NCBI GenBank assembly: GCA_016806645.1
Contig: JACSYO010001810.1
Span: 5,193,501 to 5,257,500, forward strand
Reading direction: 5' to 3'
DNA from: Ophiodon elongatus
Lineage: Eukaryota > Chordata > Actinopteri > Perciformes > Hexagrammidae
Length of the DNA stretch: 64,000 bases
The position numbers were made by a program, and so were the translations under genes. Under the pieces are notes generated by a model. The model ran no database searches. It was not told where the DNA came from and was given only the letters and a program-made list of their open reading frames with translations. Below, in pieces: positions 52,709 through 64,000 of the stretch. Each line of letters starts with the position of its first letter. Positions within the stretch are counted from its first letter, which is position 1.

Positions 52709-54861
52709 TCCATGCAGTTGTTTGCTCTGATTTTATTCTCCCAGATACCCATTGCACTGTACACTGGATAAGACAGGGAACTGACAGGATTGGTTGATCG
52801 TAATGCCATTCAACAGGAAAGGGAGTTGGAAATGAGAGTAACAAAGAAAACAGATGTTCGATACACTGGATGAGGCAACATGACGTTAACAATTGGAGAC
52901 AATTTCACTGAAATTCAGATGTGAGTAACTGGTATTTTGATTAAAAAAAGAGGAAAGGATCTCTGCAGAAGTACAGAAATCAGCGTCACGCATGCCTTCA
53001 GCCGTAACATCTCATGTACCCTGCTGCGACAGAGCACTGCTTGGCTTTTGGTTGCAATAGTGATTCCTTATAGCCTTTGTCGAGATATAAAAAAACAAAA
53101 AAACTTTAGGAATGCCTGACATTGCTAATTAAAGTCTGCCAAATCAATACTTCATGATCTAAATGATGAATGGTCCCCTGCAGGGTCACAAAGACAAAGA
53201 TGATGCCAATGATATGCTTTTGTTCTCCCGTACAAATACTGTCCTCCTCCCACACCAATTCATTGTGCTTCCTTTAAATAATACTTTTCAGGAGAAATCA
53301 TAGATCATGACATTTCTAAAGCTGCCTGAAACCTTACCAGTCATTCATAATAAATTAATTCAATAATCACGTAGGCCAGCTACAAAGAAAAAAAAACAAG
53401 AATCAAAATTAAATTAAAACTTTACAACAATCAAACTTCACAGGATATATGCCAGAGAGACAATGTTATTAACAGCTTGATCGGACGACCCAGTTATTAC
53501 AATACACTAGGTTATTTCACACGTACGTAAACAGAGTGGAGGAGGTTGAAGGAGGCTCGAGGAAAGGCAGCAGCTGCTTTCAGTATCAGGTGTAAGCCTT
53601 CCCAAAGCTTTCAAGCAAAGAGTAATTGATCCATCAGTACAGTTTTAGATTCACCTTGTGCTACTCAGTTCTCATGACTCACACCCTCCTGCAATGTTCA
53701 ATACAGATGTAATACAAATGAAAGAATTTCCTGCTCATTTTCAACTAGTCGGGCTCATCATCGGTGACAGAAGGCTGTCAGAGCTGTGCGATACGTTATA
53801 GGGAGGAGAAAAACAGATTACAGTACATTTACAGATGTTTATATACATGAGTAACTTACACTGAGATGAGGTTGCTGAAAACCAAGAGCAGCTTTATTGC
53901 TCTGTGGCCTTGTCTCTGGCTTTTATTCCTAACTTAGAATCTCAGCCGCCTGCGTACACATGAGCTGACATCTTGACATCATTAACGTTAAATTCAACCC
54001 TGGCTGGCTAATTTTCAACCGCAGAATCAGGTGGATGATAAACACTCAAATAGGGATTAAAAAAAGAAAAAAAAAAGCTCTCACAGGTGCAGTATCCCCT
54101 TTCAAAGATAACAAGAGAAAAATAGTCATATTGCTGGGATTCTAGGATTTAGATTTCCAGAAAAATTACCTTGGGTAGAAAAAAAGGAATGGAGCCAGGA
54201 TATTTATACAACACAAGCAAAGGTACAGTAAGTCATTGTAACTTTCCCCATCTAGTGGCTGTTGATATATTGCTCCTGCTCTCAATCAGCAACATAAACC
54301 CTGAGCATCAAAGGCAAATTCATGACATTTTTAAACATAGCATCTATAATAAGCTGTTTAACACTTGCTGCTCTCCTACAGCCACCAGCCACTGCTTTGT
54401 GTCTAGCCAGCTAGACGCCTCAGATCCTGAGCAAGGAACTTCTTTCTCACCTGAGCGCCAACCTACATTATTGCCGTTTTATTCACTACAGCACAAAAAA
54501 AAAAAAAAAAATTATTATTTTTGGACATTGTGTATCAGCCAGTAGAAATTACCCTGTTAGAAAATGGTAAATGGGAAACGCTGCACCTAGTGATTTCAAG
54601 AAATGGGTTACTGCACCTGGATTTCAACTAAAACGCTCTACATCTCTACATAACATTAATGTCTGTTACAGTAACAAAGGGTTGAACACCAAGGCTATAA
54701 GACTTATTTTTTTATATTCCTGTATGGTCCATATTATGTGCCACTCAAAGAAGATTCCTACGTACAATAATTGGTCCAGTCCAGTTTCTCACAGTCCTTG
54801 AACAATCCTGAGATGAGACTTGAAACTGTGATGTCTAATGGAGAGGAAAGGGTTTCGTGTT

Positions 54862-54934
54862 CACACACACACACGCACACACACACGCACACGCACACGC
54901 ACACACGCACACACGCACACAAGCACACACACAC
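54862..54934. repeat. CA/CG compound microsatellite
   Basis: About 73 bp of CA interrupted by regularly spaced CG steps. Confidence 0.9.
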
Positions 54935-55540
54935 TCCCTAAACTCCCTAAACAACTCTGGTCATGACATCTGATTGATGATGACAGTGACATTGGCGCGT
55001 CTCGGAGAAGGATGAGCTGGGTCACAGAGGAAGAGTCTCTTTGTTTTGTGTGTTTTATTTTCTTCTTAGTTGTCAGCTGAGTCTTCATCTCTGTTGCTCT
55101 GCTGGCTCGTCCGCTTCATGCAGTCTTCTGGCAGCGTTTGCGATTTGCGATCTGCACAGGCATGCTTGGACAGTTCAGCGGGGATCCTGACGACCGACTA
55201 GAAACGTGTTGGTTTCTAGAAAGGATAGGGAGTCCGGCTGCGAGGCAAGTTGTTCATGCTGGTGTTCACACTGTTTTCAAAAGCTCCCAGTTCCCCCCTC
55301 ACCACGGTGGGGATGGGACGGGAGTGGTGGAGGTAGGGTAACGGGGATCTGCACTGTAAACTCATGATAAAGCAGGTTGATCTTACTTTAGTAAGAGGGG
55401 GTCCTTGGGGATTTCGGTCTAAAACAATAAGATGCTGAGAGCAATGATCAAAAGGCTTGTAGTGACACTTCTTGTCTGCGTCAGTCACCTGAGAGACCAA
55501 ATATCGCAGTGGTGTAACTAACACTTCAACACATCCTCCT

Positions 55541-55568
55541 TATCATCATCATCATCATCATCATCATC
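55541..55568. repeat. (ATC)n trinucleotide microsatellite
   Basis: Nine ATC units; non-coding on both strands given the gene model. Confidence 0.9.
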
Positions 55569-55945
55569 CTCACAACACACACTTAGCCCATGCTCGGTTT
55601 AAAAAGTTTTTTTTTTTTTCCCTCTGAATGGTCAGAGAATTTACAGTTTTACCTTCGAAACTCAGACAAAAATAAATTATGAATGTTACACAATCTACTG
55701 TACATTATCATTCAAAAGGGAATCCCTGCCATGGGTTGCCTGGGTGCTGTGCAAGAGAGGAGGTGAAATGAGGGTTTATGAAGGGAAGGATGGTTTTTTT
55801 GGGGAGGTTCTGGGAGAGATTGCGCGGGGATTTGCTATAAGGAGCTTTGTTTGCAATGTCGTCCTCTTATTGCTGTATTTTCTGCAGGGCTGAGTGGGAC
55901 ACGATGGCCTCCAGGCAAAAACGGAACCGAGCCCTGGGGCGGGTT

Positions 55946-58900
55946 TCACCACGAGGAAGGAGCCCCGGCTTTGTTATTTCTAATGGTGGCATCGGAGCAC
56001 TCCGCTTCTGATGTATCACAGTCTGAATCCCCAAACTGCAGTGGATTCTGGGAGAAAAACGAGAGTAAAAAGACAGATTCAGTATCTGCTTTACAATATC
56101 GATTGTATTATTTGATCATCACCAGCGTGGCTAAGATTAAAGAGCTAACACACATCCACAGTACCGACCTCGTAGCTGTGTTCGTCGGAGCACAGTTTTC
56201 CCAGTGAGATCTGGGTCTTCACCCGGCGCACAGCGCACTCCTTGTCAGAGAGGCCATCTGACTGGGTGGAGATGTCGATGGGGATGTCCGGTGTGTGTGA
56301 CAGCAGCTCATCCAGATGTTCCTCCTGACTGGCGCTCAGCCTCTCCAGGGGTCCGCTGTGGGAGTGGTCACTGGTGTTTCCCTCCTCTCCATCAGACACC
56401 GACAGGTTCTCTGAGCTGAAGGTGGAGTAGGACTGGAAGCTGCTCATACAGCGATGAGGTCTGTGAGGGAGCAGAGGAAGTGGAATAAATGGTGACGCCG
56501 TTTTAATTCAGTAGTTACCTTAAAAACATGTCGGTATTACAGACTATAATGATTATTTTGGTTATGATGTGGTGAAAGGTCTTTCTTTTGTTGCACCACA
56601 TGATGTAACTGTTAGAGCACAGCTAAGGTCAAAGTGACAAACTTAAAGCTAGGATAGGCAGTTTTCTGGACACAGCAAATAATTTGAAAATACAGCCCTC
56701 ATCCCGCAGCTCTCCCCTCTCTGACCTAAGCCCCTCCCACCAGACGAGTACGGGTATACGCACACACTTAATACAGTAACCTGTAAGAGCACAAGTTATT
56801 CAGTTAAAACTTCATTACGATAATGAATGTGATCCTGATACCGTTATATAGTGGAAATTATATGTTCAATTACAGTTCTGTTTTCTTTGCAGACTTGTGA
56901 GCCTGTAAAGCCCCTTGTGATGACATGCTTTGAGGCTCTAGCGAGCTACATAGCCGCAGTCGCACCCTGAGCCTTTGCTATGGTCAGCAGGAGGCTAAAC
57001 TATTAACAACATTTTCTCTCCATCTCTGAAACACTTTGCGACCAGGTGAGCTACGGGAAACCACGGGCTGGCCCCATGATGGCCAAAAGAAACTGCCGAC
57101 CCCAGCTTTAACGAACTGTAACTGTATTTTACCTCTGTCTCCTTGGAAACTCCACTTCACTGTCAACCTCACCCTCTTCCTCTTCAGATGACTCGTCGCC
57201 ACCCTGTAGGAGAAGCAATTACAGCTGTTAATAAATCATCTTTCACACAGTTTTCTTAACACAAACACCAACTACATACTAAATGATGGAAGGCCCCCAG
57301 CTTTGCTCACCTTCCGGAGAGGTCTGAGGGTGCGGGGCAGTGCGGTGAGCAGGGTGTGAGTGCGCTGGGATGCCTGTCGTTCTTGTGGCTGAGCCTTCTT
57401 CGTGGCCTCTCCGTCTAAGGCTGGATCTTTGCTGGGAGCCCCTAAAGAAGATGCGGTGCCTTCCTGGGTGTTGAGCAGGGAGTAGTGGGGCAACTCTGGA
57501 TGGCTTGATGCAGGAGGGGTCTCCTGACAGTGTAGGCAGCCAGGGAAGGGGTGAGCCTGGCAGCAGGGACACAAAGTACCAGCACTAGCACCTGGAACAA
57601 GACTGGAGCTGGTGGACGAAGTCCGCTGTCGCGTGTCTGCATCCACAGCAGTGGATATGAGGTCAGGGCTGGATCCAGAGACGCGGCGCTGGAGGTGGTC
57701 TGTCTGAGGGCTACGGAGGGCAGCGGCGGGGCCGAAGTAGCGCAGGTTGTTGGCACAGTTGACAACGGCCTCCTCCCGGCCCTTTAACGGGAGGAAGGGC
57801 CCCTCGGTTAGTGGGTGGTGGTGGTGGTGATGGAGGAACGGCTGCTCCTGGAGAGACTGGGTGTCTTCTAATGCCGCAGCAAGAGGTTTCAGCAGCCCGG
57901 GGAACTCGCTGTGGCTTCCTTTACTGTTGGCCCGGCGGTGACGAGGCTTGCTTCGGTAACGGGCTTTGCCAGGAGGCGTGGAGACCTTCGGGCTGGCTGA
58001 TAGCGGTGAAGGGGAGGGGAGTGGGTCGAGGCTGGGGATGCCATCGGAACGAAGCAAGTCTGGTCTGAAAGAAATTAATTCGACAACATTAACATGATGT
58101 ATCTTAATGAATTTATTCTCCCCAACACGTATATCCTGGCTTTACCAGAACATATAGTAATTCATACGACTTTACTGAGAATTGTCACTTATTTAATGGA
58201 TATTAATCATCTAGATGAACCCGAAAATGTTAATGATTGTAGAGCAGCTGAAACGGGAAATTCAAATCTTTTCTTTTACAATTCGCTATTGAATTGCTAC
58301 GATTCAGACCTTTTAGTGGGCGGCATCCCAGGTTTGTGGGACATGCTTCCTTTCTTCTTGATGAGCTTCTCTACAGCGTTGGTTCTGACGATGGGTCTGA
58401 CAAGGTGACGCTTATAGGACCCAGGATATTTCTTCTCCACTGCCTGCTCTCTCCTACAGGGATGGCAGAATTATTAAGGAGTTGAAAATAATGACGGTGA
58501 AAATAATTCACATTCAATTCTACGGTGAGCTGTACTTTCATTACTCCAAACTCTAGAAGACAGAAATCAAGTAAGGTGTAAAAATCTATATAAATGTATC
58601 TGAAACCAACACAGATCATCTTACTTTGAATTTGACTTATACTTTGTTTTATTTACTTCTTTATTTAAATTTTTTGGAGGGGAGCACACAAGACAACATA
58701 CACAGGATTTATTCAGAAAAGGAAGGACATTTAGATTTTTTGTTTAATTTGAGTCATTTCCAAGCAAAAGCAAGTAATTGTCTAAGAAGTTTAAAAACGC
58801 CCTACTATTCTAGTTGAAACAACATTAGGGCGTGACCTAAAACAATTACTTTTTTTATTCTGTTCTTCTCACTAGCTGAATATACGGTCAGTTGTCTTGC

Positions 58901-61900
58901 CAGCCATTGTAATAATTTCAAATGTAAAAAATTACTGGAAATGCCTTTTATAAAGAGGAAATGATGGTATACACACAAGTAAGGTCTGATAATGAGGAAA
59001 GGAGCAGGACAGCAGTAAAGAAAGCTGATGACTACTGTGATAAAGGATTTATTTACATACTTCATTAGTTCTTTCTCTCGGACTTCCAGCTGCAGCATGA
59101 TGGCACTGAGCTCCATGTAGAGGTTGTTGGCTCTCTCCAGCTTCCTCTCATAGTGCTCCCGGATGTCCAGTGCGTGCCTGAGAGTTTGAGAAATGCAGAC
59201 AAATATTCATCTCTGCTTCAATTTCAAAACCTCATAATCAACACAAAGAAACAGGTACGTGCAAAAGTAATTAAACTCATGTTAAATTACACTAGTCATT
59301 TTGAAAATCAGGAGCTATAGATTGTAACATGTTTACTCTCATTTGCTTTTCTTGTAAATGGCCATGTCTCCTTCTGGCTCTCCTTTCTTACACACCTGAG
59401 TTCATCCCGCCTGCGTCGGATCAGCTCCTCGTCCAGCCTGTGGATACAGGTGCCTTCACTTTTGATCTTTTCAAAATGTTTCTTCACTTCCTCTCTCCAT
59501 TCGGACTGTAATGTGGAGGGACAAAAAGCTGACAATCCACTCTCCAACACAAAAGCCATCAAATGACTCATCCTTGTACCTATAATATATATAGAACAAG
59601 TAAATACTGTCTAAGGGTTGTGAACTACACTCAATGTTGGTGCTCATCAAACTCATGCTGACCTGAGACTTGAAGTAGGTCTCCTGGGGAGCTCCTAACA
59701 CATCAGCAGAGGCAATGTCGAGGTGTAAGAGGATCTGACGAAATGAAGGCCTATTCCTGGGCTTGCTTTGCCTGCAATCAGCAAATAACAGGGAAAGATA
59801 TGATTAAATGAGAACGCTAAGAATGTACATTTAGGCAATCCTGTGTGATGCATTGTTAGCATTCATTTTGAGGTATAAATGCAGTACAAAACCTTTTTAA
59901 CAGAAATATTCTAACATGTGCTGGACAAAGATGGTACGAACATGATATATGATCTGCACTCACCATGTTTGTTTCATGAGGATTTTGAAGCCATCCGGGC
60001 AGGTTGAGGGGACAGGAAGGTGGAGACTGTTGCTACCGACACCCCAAATGATGGCGGAGGAGTCCACATCTTTGTAGGGAATCTCTCCGGTCAGAAGTTC
60101 CCATAACACAACTCCAAATGACCTTCAACAGAAAAGTAAGTCAGGTCTCACTACAGCAACATCCACAGATGACTCTTAAAATGTTAGACTTTTATCTCAG
60201 ATACACTAAAACAGTTGAACACTGCCCTAATGTCTTTCTTATTTCTGAAAATAAAATGTATTTGAATACTCACCATATGTCTACTTTTTCAGACACAGGC
60301 TCATTTCTTATCACTTCTGGGGCCATCCAGGCCACCGTACCCGCAAATGACATCTTTGTACTTTTGTCACTGAGCTCTTTGGACGTTCCAAAATCGGAGA
60401 TTTTCACAGTGTCGTTGGAGGTGACCAAAACACTAAAAACAGACACAAACAGAAAACACACAGACTTGTTAGCCATGTCCGACTGTTTGATCAAGAGGCC
60501 CAAAAAAGACAGCATCTTCTCCAAGTTTATGCTAGTCCTTTAATAATCTATATCAACTGCACGGTAAATTCACCCTTTCATATTGAAGCCAAGGAGTGTC
60601 AGACCGACATTAATCCAGATCCAATGACCTGGATTAAAACATTCTGACCAATAGATTATAGTAAAAAGCTGTGACAGAAGCACATTTCCACATCTGAAAC
60701 ACCCCATTAGCTGAATGAGACTGACCTTTCCAGCACATTCAGCCTGCTACCGTTCTGCTGACTAATACAGTGTTTGGCACTGCAGCAGCATGATGATATT
60801 GATTAGAGAAACTAGAGGGCTACAGTGTGAAGAGGATGAGACCGGACACTGTCTTAAGTCAAGGCTACTAGCTTTAAATTCTGAGAATGGCATTTCAGTT
60901 AATGTCAGATTACTAAGAGCTGAAAAGGATGAATTGTTGTTGCTGCTGTGGGCTAAGACATTTTATAGAAGGCTGATCAGCTTTAAGAACGTGACCACAG
61001 CACCCGTGGGCTGCTGCATAACAGTGACAAGCCAAGAAAACAGACTGTACTCATTTGTAGATCAGGAGGAAATATCAAATTTGCTGCTTTACATACTGAA
61101 GCATTTTTATTTCAATTAGCTGTATTTCTTTTCAACAAAATTGTAAATGAGGCTCCTGCTTCATAGTAGTGGAATACACATCGGTGAGAGTAAAACAGGT
61201 ACAAAAATCTAATTGAAGGAAGAATTAAAAAAATTATACAATATCTTACAATACCAGGAAAAGAGGAAACTCACTTGGGAGACTTGAGATCTCTGTGAAT
61301 GATCTTGTGCAGGTGAAGGTAGTTCATGCCGCTGGCGATGCCTGTGGCCCAGTCCACCAGCATCCTGGGGGTCACTTTCCTCCCCGCTCTCAGCACCTCA
61401 TACAGCTGGCCCTGGGCACAGTACTCCATGATGATGCAGTAGCAAGGCGCCTGAGTGCACACACCCCTAAAATGGACAAAACACATGAAACATATTAAAA
61501 GACCCACGTATCCTGATAATGAGAAACTCGTATTTAAAACTGTGTGTGTGTTAACAGGTAACATGCAAGATCAAGTGGTTGTAGACTTACTTGAAGCTGA
61601 TGATATTTGGATGCTTGAGTTTTCGCAGGGGTTTAATGTCCGTCTCCTTCTGCTCTCGCACCTTCTTGATGGCCACCTCCTCAGACCGGAACTTGCCCAA
61701 GAAGACAGCTCCCTGTGCACCGCTGCCCAGCCACTGCAACTCAGAAATCTCCTCAAATGGCACCTCCCACATGTCTGCAAACAAGTAAATTACAGTTTGT
61801 CAAAATGAAAGTATTTTTTTTTTTTAATTGGACACAATTGTCTAATTTTGAGCTTTAGCATTGTTTTTGTTCATCAATATTCTTTGTCCAGTTGCTATAA

Positions 61901-63667
61901 TAATAATAGAAATAAAAAAAAATGTAAGAAATAAACTTTGCGTTCTTTCTGAGAGTTTGATGAGTAGATTTTTCAACATAAACACGTGTAGAGGCAGACT
62001 GAAGCTCTCGCTGTCCCACTAATAAGCTTTCCTGAACCCGCCCGACCCGCAAGACGACCCGTCACTGCTATGCAGCCACCACTGGATCTTATTTTACAGA
62101 GAGTATAGTAGCCTACTAACAATATATGTATGTATAACATATTCAAATGTTGATTTAGTATTTGAATATCAACTTTAACAAAGCTTGGGTGCTTCAAGCT
62201 ATTCGGTACCGCCCAAGTCCAAAAGGGAATAAAATCCACCGACCAGCACAGCTAAAGCTCACTAACATCAACAACTTATATCTTGTTTGTTTGTTTATTC
62301 TCTACAAAAACTCAAGTACAAAAATTACTGTGAAGACAAAAAGTGAAAATGAAATTGAATATGGCAAACTATTCCTTTAAAAAAAATGAAATTCTATCTT
62401 GAGGAAAAAACACAATCACAACACTTTCAAAATAAATGTCATGTACTTTGAGCTTCCTAAAACCATCTTCATGTAAACAAAGTATCTCAGAGTTACAGCA
62501 CAATGAAAAACACACCCAACATGGTTTACACTAGATATCATATTTTATAGCCAGACTGAGCAAATATAACGCCCTGTGCTCAACTGCTATAACTGTCTAA
62601 CAGTGAGTCATATGCTGTTCCATCCTCATTATGTGGTTTTGAAACCAGCAAAAAGGAGAAGCTATGCTACATTTGGACATTATCTGACCGACAACGAGAC
62701 CCGGCCCTGTTGTCTGACCGTGACTCGATCCTGCAGCATCTCTGTGCAGCCTGTTGAAGGCAGCCCTGCAGCAAGGTGAGTCTACCTTAACCATGACCTC
62801 AATTCAAACGGACAGCTGTACAGCTTCACCCACTACAGCAATATGGTGATGCCGGGGGTTGGCTATTCAATTACAGTTTCAGACTATATCAGGAGAAACT
62901 GGATGGAAGCTGAAGTTTTTTGTCAGAAGCCTTAAAGAGACATGAATTGAACAACAGTGCACTTTGTTTCCTAAATTGATTCCACAAAGAAAGATAAAAG
63001 CCAGAAACTAACCTTGCTGTTGTAGCTTGTATTCTGTCGAGTAGGTCTTCCCGATGATGTTCCAGACAGGCCGAAGACAACCAAAGAGCCCCTCTAAGAA
63101 CCCACCCGACCCAGGCCCCGCTCTCTGGAAGTGCAGCTTGATGTCATCAGGGTGGTGGTGGTGGTGGTGGTGGTGGTGGCTCTGCCTCCCATCTCCACTG
63201 TGGTCAATGGGACAGTCCCCTTCCCCCGTCTGCTCCTCCATCCCACTGCCACACCCGTGCTCACAGGAGGCCGGCGATCCAGCTTCCTCGTGGTCCTGCT
63301 CCTGCAGCTGGAGCACGCTGTTGTCAAAGTGCCCACCCTCGCTCCGTGTTGAGTCCACACTCAAGGCTGCGTTTGGGGGACTTGTACCCCCCAGCATTGA
63401 GTCCTCGTCCTGGCCGGGCGTCTGCAGCGTCTGCAGGGGAACAGGCAGGTGTGTCGGCGGCGCGAGATCTGTGATAATCTGAGGAGGTAAAATGGCCAGA
63501 GGGGCCTGAGGAGGCTGAGGTTGGGAGTTGGGCGAGTTTGATTTCTTCACGGTGTCCCCGACCACGGTCAGTTTGAGCTCCTCCTTCAGCTTGCCCACCA
63601 GCAGACTGGGGCAGGAAGTCCACGAGAGCACCTCAGGGGAGCTACCCATGGTGTCGTGCATGTGCAT
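55946..63667 (-). CDS. map3k13: mitogen-activated protein kinase kinase kinase 13 (leucine zipper-bearing kinase, LZK), 13 coding exons
   Basis: A dual-leucine-zipper MAP3K that activates the MKK4/7-JNK branch, known in neuronal stress and axon injury signalling. Exons: 63013-63667, 61591-61774, 61275-61466, 60274-60432, 59964-60122, 59663-59771, 59396-59505, 59061-59177, 58310-58453, 57311-58064, 57133-57203, 56169-56460, 55946-56047. They total 1015 residues (human 966). The N-terminal exon is low-complexity until FLEGLFGCLRPVWNIIGK. The kinase domain follows with GSGAQGAVFLGKF, VAIKKV, HRDLKSPN, DFGTS and FAGTVAWMAPEVI, then the zipper region and the C-terminal tail with SDGLSDKECAVRRVKTQ. 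LZK is favoured over DLK (MAP3K12) by VPFEEISELQWLGSG, CYCIIMEYCA and the conserved tail, which DLK lacks. Three in-frame ATGs lie at 63667, 63661 and 63649. A TAG just upstream of TCCATG could be a 3' splice site, so a 5' non-coding exon probably lies beyond. Confidence 0.94.
56640..57115. repeat. teleost interspersed repeat in a map3k13 intron
   Basis: Begins aaagctaggataggcagttt, includes cctaagcccctcccacc, and ends near ccgaccccagctttaacg. The start and end recall a fish repeat family found in many introns. Boundaries are approximate. Confidence 0.4.
59964..61774 (-). other. map3k13: map3k13 kinase domain exons
   Basis: Four exons (61591-61774, 61275-61466, 60274-60432, 59964-60122) carry the catalytic core. 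It runs from DMWEVPFEEISEL through the ATP-binding Lys in EEVAIKKV, the catalytic loop IIHRDLKSPN and the Mg-binding DFG, to VVLWELLTGEIPYKDVDSS. All catalytic motifs are intact. Confidence 0.93.
63151..63180 (-). repeat. trinucleotide repeat coding for polyhistidine in map3k13
   Basis: A (GGT)n run on the plus strand reads as CAC codons on the sense strand and makes about ten consecutive histidines just before PDDIKLHFQRAG. A second, shorter His run (six) is encoded at about 57816-57835. The human protein lacks the N-terminal tract at the equivalent place. Confidence 0.9.
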
Positions 63668-64000
63668 GGACTACCCAGTGATAATGAATCGGGTGCGTCC
63701 TAACACACTGGTTTGTCTTCTGAATGTTGAAAATCACCTACAAAGTCTGGAGATGGATACAGAACAAAAAAGAGGGACAGGTTAACTTTAATAAAGATGC
63801 AGATTAAAATAAAAAGCTGAGTTAAACCCATTTGGATGATTGTAGACACATCAGATACAACATGAACAGGATTGTAACTGTTGCCATGGGGCCCTATTAC
63901 TCCCACAAAGAGAAATGCAATCCTCTCATTTCCTCTCATAGATCTGGGTTTGAGAGAGCTTACATTAATGATGATTATTTTTAACTATGGAGTGCAAACA
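63668..64000 (-). other. map3k13: map3k13 upstream sequence
   Basis: Probably intron or 5' UTR of map3k13. No coding exon or promoter motif was recognised before the window ends. Confidence 0.4.

Larger units (their letters stand above)
52709..55945 (-). other. map3k13: probable map3k13 3' UTR and flank
   Basis: No independent gene was recognised in these 3.2 kb. It contains a CA/CG microsatellite at 54862-54934 and a (ATC)n run at 55541-55568. Long 3' UTRs are common for neuronal kinases, so assignment to map3k13 is an inference from strand and position. Confidence 0.4.

Noticed and set aside
63054..63482. Plus-strand frame with a tryptophan run
   Set aside because: Antisense shadow of the polyhistidine-coding map3k13 exon.
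55946..63667. Assignment of the kinase as MAP3K12 (DLK)
   Set aside because: Residues around the kinase start and the C-terminal acidic tail fit MAP3K13 better than MAP3K12.

Overview
This is a vertebrate nuclear segment, almost certainly from a ray-finned fish. The exon-intron genes are compact, have canonical GT-AG borders, and encode recognisable vertebrate proteins. The introns carry teleost-type repeats: AGTGGTGG-type elements, a Tc1-like terminal-repeat palindrome, L2-like LINE pieces and long CA/GT microsatellites. I found no rRNA, tRNA or CRISPR array. Gene identities come from protein families I recognise, not from a database search. Gene models were built by chaining splice sites with phase checks. 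The xrcc5, pfkl, col6a2, tmem169, six6os1-like and map3k13 chains each total a multiple of three.

Layout, left to right: (1) 1-1553, last intron and last coding exon of marchf4 (+). (2) About 1.6-8.9 kb, intergenic, repeat-bearing. (3) About 8.9-20.4 kb, col6a2 (+), collagen VI alpha-2 chain: signal peptide, proline-rich linker, N-terminal VWA, a 335-residue triple helix and two C-terminal VWA domains. (4) 20.8-28.4 kb, xrcc5/Ku80 (-), tail to tail with col6a2. (5) 29.4-32.4 kb, tmem169 (-). (6) 33.4-33.9 kb, a 485-bp inverted-repeat element filled with a 21-bp palindromic tandem repeat. (7) 35.2-40.3 kb, a 14-exon coiled-coil gene (+) that best resembles SIX6OS1/C14orf39, a synaptonemal-complex central-element protein. 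Its introns hold an L2-like LINE remnant and a 144-bp AT-rich palindrome. (8) 40.5-51.5 kb, pfkl (-), liver-type phosphofructokinase, complete at 780 codons. (9) About 52.7-63.7 kb, map3k13/LZK (-), a dual-leucine-zipper kinase, complete from a likely start to its stop.

The genes do not form one pathway. marchf4, xrcc5 and tmem169 reflect the neighbourhood of human 2q35. col6a2 and pfkl belong to human 21q22.3, map3k13 to 3q27 and SIX6OS1 to 14q23, so the window mosaics several ancestral blocks. No new multi-gene system is visible. The most unusual points are: an exact GRGDSP integrin-binding motif in the N-terminal linker of col6a2; a threefold tandem copy of the xrcc5 exon 2 acceptor region, giving decoy splice sites; a GT microsatellite that forms the 3' splice-site tract of a col6a2 helix exon; the SIX6OS1-like gene in an unexpected place; and the palindromic 21-bp repeat element.
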